Assembly (NCBI RefSeq): GCF_001029285.1
Contig: NZ_LDZY01000001.1
Location: 310,001-374,000, forward strand
Length of the DNA stretch: 64,000 nucleotides
Direction of reading: 5' to 3'
DNA from: Desulfosporosinus acididurans
GTDB lineage: Bacteria > Bacillota > Desulfitobacteriia > Desulfitobacteriales > Desulfitobacteriaceae
Under the pieces are notes generated by a model. It searched no databases and was not told the origin of the DNA. It saw nothing but the letters and a program-made list of their open reading frames with translations. Made by a program: the position numbers and the translations under genes. Position 1 is the first letter of the stretch; every line of letters begins with the position of its first letter. This document shows, in pieces, positions 60,254-64,000 of the stretch.

Positions 60254-62344
60254 TTATTGAAAGCCCATCGCTTGACCTCCGTGAAAGATAATCCACCCTA
60301 TAATGAAACTCAATATCAAATTATAAGCAATTCCAAAAGCTGTCCAGCGCAGACTGCCTGATTCTTTATAGGTAGTCACTACCGAGGCTAAACAGGGAAT
60401 ATAAAGCATATAGACAACTAAAAAAGTATAAGCCCTTAAAGGAGACATAGCCCCTGTCATTGCCTGAGCAATTGATTGTGAGGCATCAGCTGCCACGCCA
60501 TACAAAATTCCAAGAGTCGATAGGGTCGTTTCTTTGGCTGTAAAGCCAAAAATAATAGCCACCATAATCTTCCAGTCAAACCCCAGAGGCTTTCCGATAA
60601 ATTCCAGCCATTCTCCCATTTTACCCGCCCAGGTTGAGTTCATTGGCACTCCTTGAGGGAAAGAGCTTAACAGCCAAACTACAATGGAAGCAGCTAAAAT
60701 AAACGTCCACGCCCTCTTAAGAAAAGTATAAGTTTTATGCCAAGTCGGCCATAGAACATTCCGTAAGGTAGGAAGATGATATAAAGGCAATTCCATAACG
60801 AAGGCCGAACGTTCCTTCTGATCTACGACTTTTCTCATAAATAAAGCAGAAATCATAACAAGGAGCATACTTATCAGCAAGAGGCTTAACATAATCATCG
60901 CCCCGCGGGTTCCCGGAAAAAACGCCGCAACTACAGCGCTCATAACCCCTAAGCGCGGAACACATGGTATCAAAGGGTTGAGCAGCATCGTAATCAATCG
61001 ATCCTTAGGATCTTCGAGAGTTCTTGTAGCCATAATTCCAGGTACATTACATCCGAAACTGGACACTAAAGAGAAGAATGACTTGCCATGTAATCCCATT
61101 AATTGCATGAGACGGTCACCTAAAAAAGCTGCCCTCGCTAAATATCCACTATCTTGCAAAAAGGAAAAGAAAGCAAAAAAGATTGCAATTTGCGGCACAA
61201 AAGCCAACACTGCGCCAACTCCCGCAAAGATTCCATCTCTTACCAAACTTGTTAAGAAAGCAGGTGCCTGGATCCATTGTAAGAGGCTCACTAAAAAATC
61301 AGCTGCCCAGGCCATGCCCTGAGAAACGGCCTCTCCTAAAGGTGCACTGGCGATGAAAGAAGCCCAGAATACAAGGGCAAGCACTAGGATCATGACGGGG
61401 TAACCCCAAATCGGAGAGAGGATCCAACGATCTAAGGAATCAGTAAGAGAAGGTTTTCTCAGATCTTCTTGAATTAAAAACCGAGGCAAAATTTGAGATA
61501 TATAGTTATATTTAGCATCAGCAAAAGCCATTTCAAAATGGTCTTTAGTCCACCCTTCTTCCTCGTAAGATTGCAGCAAATCATTCCCCGGCAGCTCAAT
61601 GATATTCTTGAGTTTATAGTTTAAAGCATCACCCGAATCACAGCATGTTTCGCGTTTCTTATCTTTTGAAGATTCTGGGGCAGAGACTGACTGCCATTCT
61701 TGCCCAATCTCAGGATCTCTTTCCAGGCGTTTAAGAGCTAACCATCGTAAGGGATATTGAGAAGCCCAAGAAATATCTTTTAGTAGATTTTCCATGGCCT
61801 GAATTTTTTCTTCGAGTTCAGAAGGATAGGGTACTTGGCGAACCAAGGGGTCCTTCTTCAGAAGTCCGACTCTAACAGCCTCAGCTAAAAACTTGTCGAT
61901 GCCTACACCTTTTGCAGCTACGATCTCAACCACTGATACATTTAAGGCTTTTGTCAACTCAGCAGCATTTAAACTAATTCCTGAAGACTTTGCCAAGTCC
62001 ATCATATTAAGTCCAATAACTACACGAGGTGCTAACTCAAGAATCTGGAGAACGAGATAGAGATTCCTTTCAATATTGGAAGCATCCACCATCGCCATCA
62101 CTACATCAGGTTTTTCACGAAGAATGTATTGCCGTGTAACGATCTCTTCTTGAGTATAGGCCGTTAAACTATACGTCCCAGGCAGGTCAACCAATTCAAT
62201 TTCCAAATTATCTCTGTGAATAGTACCTGCCTTACGTTCAACGGTCTTCCCTGCCCAATTTCCGACCTGTTGATTGGAGCCTGTCAGGGCATTAAAAACT
62301 GTACTTTTCCCAACATTGGGATTGCCAACAAGAGCAATTTTCAT
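60254..62344 (-). CDS. feoB: Ferrous iron transporter FeoB
   Basis: 696 aa ferrous-iron transporter. N-terminal G domain: GNPNVGKST (7-15), T38 switch region, DLPGTYSL (53-60), NMMD (113-116); helical GDI-like spacer; then the membrane part with Gate motifs around GYLARAAFLGDRLM and SFGCNVPGIMATRTL, and LGVMSAVVAAFFPG. Length and motifs are complete. ATG start. Middle gene of feoA-feoB-feoC-like. Confidence 0.97.
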   Translation of the reverse strand: MKIALVGNPNVGKSTVFNALTGSNQQVGNWAGKTVERKAGTIHRDNLEIELVDLPGTYSLTAYTQEEIVTRQYILREKPDVVMAMVDASNIERNLYLVLQILELAPRVVIGLNMMDLAKSSGISLNAAELTKALNVSVVEIVAAKGVGIDKFLAEAVRVGLLKKDPLVRQVPYPSELEEKIQAMENLLKDISWASQYPLRWLALKRLERDPEIGQEWQSVSAPESSKDKKRETCCDSGDALNYKLKNIIELPGNDLLQSYEEEGWTKDHFEMAFADAKYNYISQILPRFLIQEDLRKPSLTDSLDRWILSPIWGYPVMILVLALVFWASFIASAPLGEAVSQGMAWAADFLVSLLQWIQAPAFLTSLVRDGIFAGVGAVLAFVPQIAIFFAFFSFLQDSGYLARAAFLGDRLMQLMGLHGKSFFSLVSSFGCNVPGIMATRTLEDPKDRLITMLLNPLIPCVPRLGVMSAVVAAFFPGTRGAMIMLSLLLISMLLVMISALFMRKVVDQKERSAFVMELPLYHLPTLRNVLWPTWHKTYTFLKRAWTFILAASIVVWLLSSFPQGVPMNSTWAGKMGEWLEFIGKPLGFDWKIMVAIIFGFTAKETTLSTLGILYGVAADASQSIAQAMTGAMSPLRAYTFLVVYMLYIPCLASVVTTYKESGSLRWTAFGIAYNLILSFIIGWIIFHGGQAMGFQ

Positions 62345-62401
62345 GGCATAGCCGCCCTCCTTTAAAAAGCATTGTTTACTATGTCAAAGCGGCAAAATCC
62401 A

Positions 62402-62668
62402 CTAGCGACTAGCTAAGGTATGTTCAATAGCTTTATGCTGCTCTCCAGAGACGACTATTTTAGCACATTCTCCGCGACGCATTGCCAGATAATAGCCCTT
62501 AAGGCGTATCTGTAAGGGACCCCCCATTGGAGCACAACGAACAACTTCCAGTTCGACTCCAGGTACAATTCCCATATCCATCATCCGGCGACGTAAAGCA
62601 CCTCCACCATTGATACGCTCAACACAAGCCCGTTCACCGGGTTTTAATTCCCCAAGACTGCGTTCCAT
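62402..62668 (-). CDS. feoA: FeoA domain protein
   Basis: 88 aa SH3-like FeoA: RMMDMGIVPGVELEVVRCAPMGGPLQIRLKGYYLAMRRGEC is the family core. Small cytoplasmic partner of FeoB in ferrous iron uptake. GGAGGAGGG before ATG; a Fur box lies 22 bp upstream. First gene of the feo operon, 58 bp from feoB. Confidence 0.96.
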   Translation of the reverse strand: MERSLGELKPGERACVERINGGGALRRRMMDMGIVPGVELEVVRCAPMGGPLQIRLKGYYLAMRRGECAKIVVSGEQHKAIEHTLASR

Positions 62669-62689
62669 TGTTGATCCCTCCTCCGCAAT

Positions 62690-62704
62690 TGATAATCATT
62701 CTCA
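62690..62704 (-). promoter_or_regulatory. Fur box upstream of feoA
   Basis: TGATAATCATTCTCA, 14 of 15 matches to the 7-1-7 Fur consensus TGATAATNATTATCA, 22 bp before the feoA start; iron-dependent repression by Fur is expected. No other Fur box of similar quality is near. Confidence 0.8.
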
Positions 62705-62813
62705 TCAAAATGCGTCATTTAATTGAGAACCTATCTCATTTGTTAATAGCATACTCTTCTTTTACAGCCTTGTCAATATGGATAACTGTCCTAGTCTATT
62801 CATCTAAACTATA

Positions 62814-63812
62814 TCACTTATTTGTAAAATTGATAGCTCCGACTGCCAACATTTGTTTTAAAGTATTCGGAGCCACGCCTTGCCCTAAGGCAATGCTTAC
62901 GAACAAACGTACTTTTTCTGTCGATAAATCGTCAGCAAACCAAGCCCCGATGCGTTCCAGATCTGCTCCGCCGCCAGAATACCCGTAAACGGGAGAAGTC
63001 CTGCCAAACAAACAACGTGAAGTTATCACGACAGGAATGCCGTTGTTGATAATCTCCGAGATTTCCGGAACAAGATGGGGCGGTAAATTACCTCGTCCAA
63101 AAGCTTCAATAACCAAGGCATCTGTTTCATCATGAGTCATTAAGCGTAAAATATTGTTAGGCATTCCTGTATAAATTTTACAAATAGCAACTTTCGCCAA
63201 TTTTTCAGGGACACCGAGTTTTATGGTTTGTTCCGGCTTACGGTGCCAGAGAACATCTCCGGTATCGATGGTCCCTAAGTCTCCCTTTTCCCCGGAATTA
63301 AAAGCATCAACATGATTCGTATGAAGTTTTCTGACATCTCGGGCAGCGTGAATTTCTTCGTTAAGTGCAATCAAGACTCCACGGCCCATGGCCCGAGAAT
63401 CCAGCGCAATACGCATAGCATTGGTCAGATTCCGAGGACCGTCCGAATCAGTTTCCGAAGCATCTCTCTGGGAAGCCGTTAAGATCACTGGACGAGGATC
63501 TCTGATCGTAATATCCAAAAAATAAGCCGTCTCTTCGAGAGTATCTGTTCCATGAGTAACCACGATTCCTTTTAAGGCAGGATCAGTTAAAAAGTGTTGT
63601 TCAATAGCAGAGGCTAGATTTCGCATTTGCTTTAAATCCATATTGCAGCTTGCCATATTGCTGAAGTCTAAGACGTCCCATTGGGCATGCTTCGTCAATT
63701 CCGGGATACTTTCCAATAATTCATATCCGCTGACAGCAGGCACTGCTTTTCCTGCCTTATCTTTGCGCATGGCAATAGTCCCGCCCGTGGCAATAAGAAG
63801 AACTTTATCCAA
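62814..63812 (-). CDS. ansA: L-asparaginase (type I/AnsA-like)
   Basis: 332 aa. Hydrolyses asparagine to aspartate and ammonium. First catalytic Thr in LLIATGGTIAMRKD, second in THGTDTLEETAYFLD (TDT motif); ILTASQRDASETDSDG is also family-typical. TTG start 2 bp after the TAG stop of the upstream gene and behind AGGAGGG, so the two genes are co-translated. Confidence 0.93.
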   Translation of the reverse strand: MDKVLLIATGGTIAMRKDKAGKAVPAVSGYELLESIPELTKHAQWDVLDFSNMASCNMDLKQMRNLASAIEQHFLTDPALKGIVVTHGTDTLEETAYFLDITIRDPRPVILTASQRDASETDSDGPRNLTNAMRIALDSRAMGRGVLIALNEEIHAARDVRKLHTNHVDAFNSGEKGDLGTIDTGDVLWHRKPEQTIKLGVPEKLAKVAICKIYTGMPNNILRLMTHDETDALVIEAFGRGNLPPHLVPEISEIINNGIPVVITSRCLFGRTSPVYGYSGGGADLERIGAWFADDLSTEKVRLFVSIALGQGVAPNTLKQMLAVGAINFTNK

Positions 63813-63814
63813 GA

Positions 63815-64000
63815 CTATCCCTCCTTAGATGATGACCCAATATTTAACTCACAGAGAGTTCGTTGAAGTCTGGCAACATGATATTTCTTGGAAATATCAT
63901 CTCCATACCAATAGCAATCCAAAATATCCGCATCTTTTACAAGTTCCTCCAGAGGTGATCCGATGTCTTCCTTTTTCGAATGATTAATAATTGCTTGAAC
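63815..64000 (-). CDS. Partial protein, HD-like C-terminus (5' end beyond the window)
   Basis: C-terminal 61 residues of a gene that runs off the right edge. The visible tail begins VQAIINHSKKEDIGSPLEEL and continues VKDADILDCYWYGDD, the late His/Asp signature of HD-type phosphohydrolases. No start, ribosome site or N-terminal half in view. Cotranslated with ansA downstream. Confidence 0.65.
   Translation of the reverse strand, partial: VQAIINHSKKEDIGSPLEELVKDADILDCYWYGDDISKKYHVARLQRTLCELNIGSSSKEG

Overview
The window is from a low-GC, anaerobic, endospore-forming Firmicute. Gene content fits Peptococcaceae best, with Desulfosporosinus as my first guess and Desulfitobacterium as the alternative; this is inferred from gene families, not from a database match. 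Supporting markers are Spo0A, a 21-codon SpoVM, SpoVR/YhbH/PrkA, a PdaB-type deacetylase, ferredoxin and siroheme proteins, the futalosine-route enzyme MqnA, FeoAB, a selenocysteine-containing HesB-like protein, and strong AGGAGG ribosome binding sites with frequent TTG/GTG starts. No rRNA operon or CRISPR array is present.

Layout. 0-4.7 kb: spoVR, yhbH, prkA (stress/sporulation kinase cluster). 4.8-9.3 kb: small unknown gene, glnA, cobO coupled to an unknown gene, TPR protein. 9.4-11.5 kb: small membrane protein, pdaB, YitT family. 11.6-15.5 kb: tRNA-Arg(CCG) followed by an accessory, decaying stretch (dTMP-kinase-like, membrane methyltransferase, a stray spo0A-like fragment, HicB-like and histidine kinase remnants, DUF3846 protein, broken tyrosine recombinase). 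15.5-22.4 kb: spo0A with an 0A box in its promoter, acetyltransferase, ferredoxin, siroheme protein with a 48-aa zinc ribbon, oligopeptide-binding protein, spoVM, pssA. 22.4-36 kb: DinG-like helicase, fused pabAB plus pabC, FliK-like/FlhB-like pair, phosphodiesterase, uvrC. 36-40.5 kb: an NlpC/P60 hydrolase under a c-di-AMP (ydaO/yuaA) riboswitch, a roughly 625-nt structured noncoding RNA with its own promoter and terminator, the DUF711/ACT pair, and the selenoprotein. 40.5-52.5 kb: housekeeping metabolism (HD hydrolase, pepF, CYTH, pheA, thrC, nucleoside kinase, mgsA, mqnA, nth, TSUP transporter). 52.6-64 kb: VanW/PRC-barrel/repeat-protein operon, small membrane proteins, CBS protein, ubiE/menG, TetR regulator, feoA-feoB-feoC-like under a Fur box, ansA.

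The most notable signals are: (1) the large structured RNA at 37.2-37.8 kb, possibly of the OLE class, next to a c-di-AMP riboswitch; (2) an in-frame UGA with a downstream SECIS-like hairpin in a HesB/IscA-like gene that simple ORF calling splits in two; (3) a family of dispersed palindromic elements (six copies or part copies) whose right end supplies the stop codon and last residues of two unrelated genes; (4) several small genes below the usual length cutoff, including spoVM.
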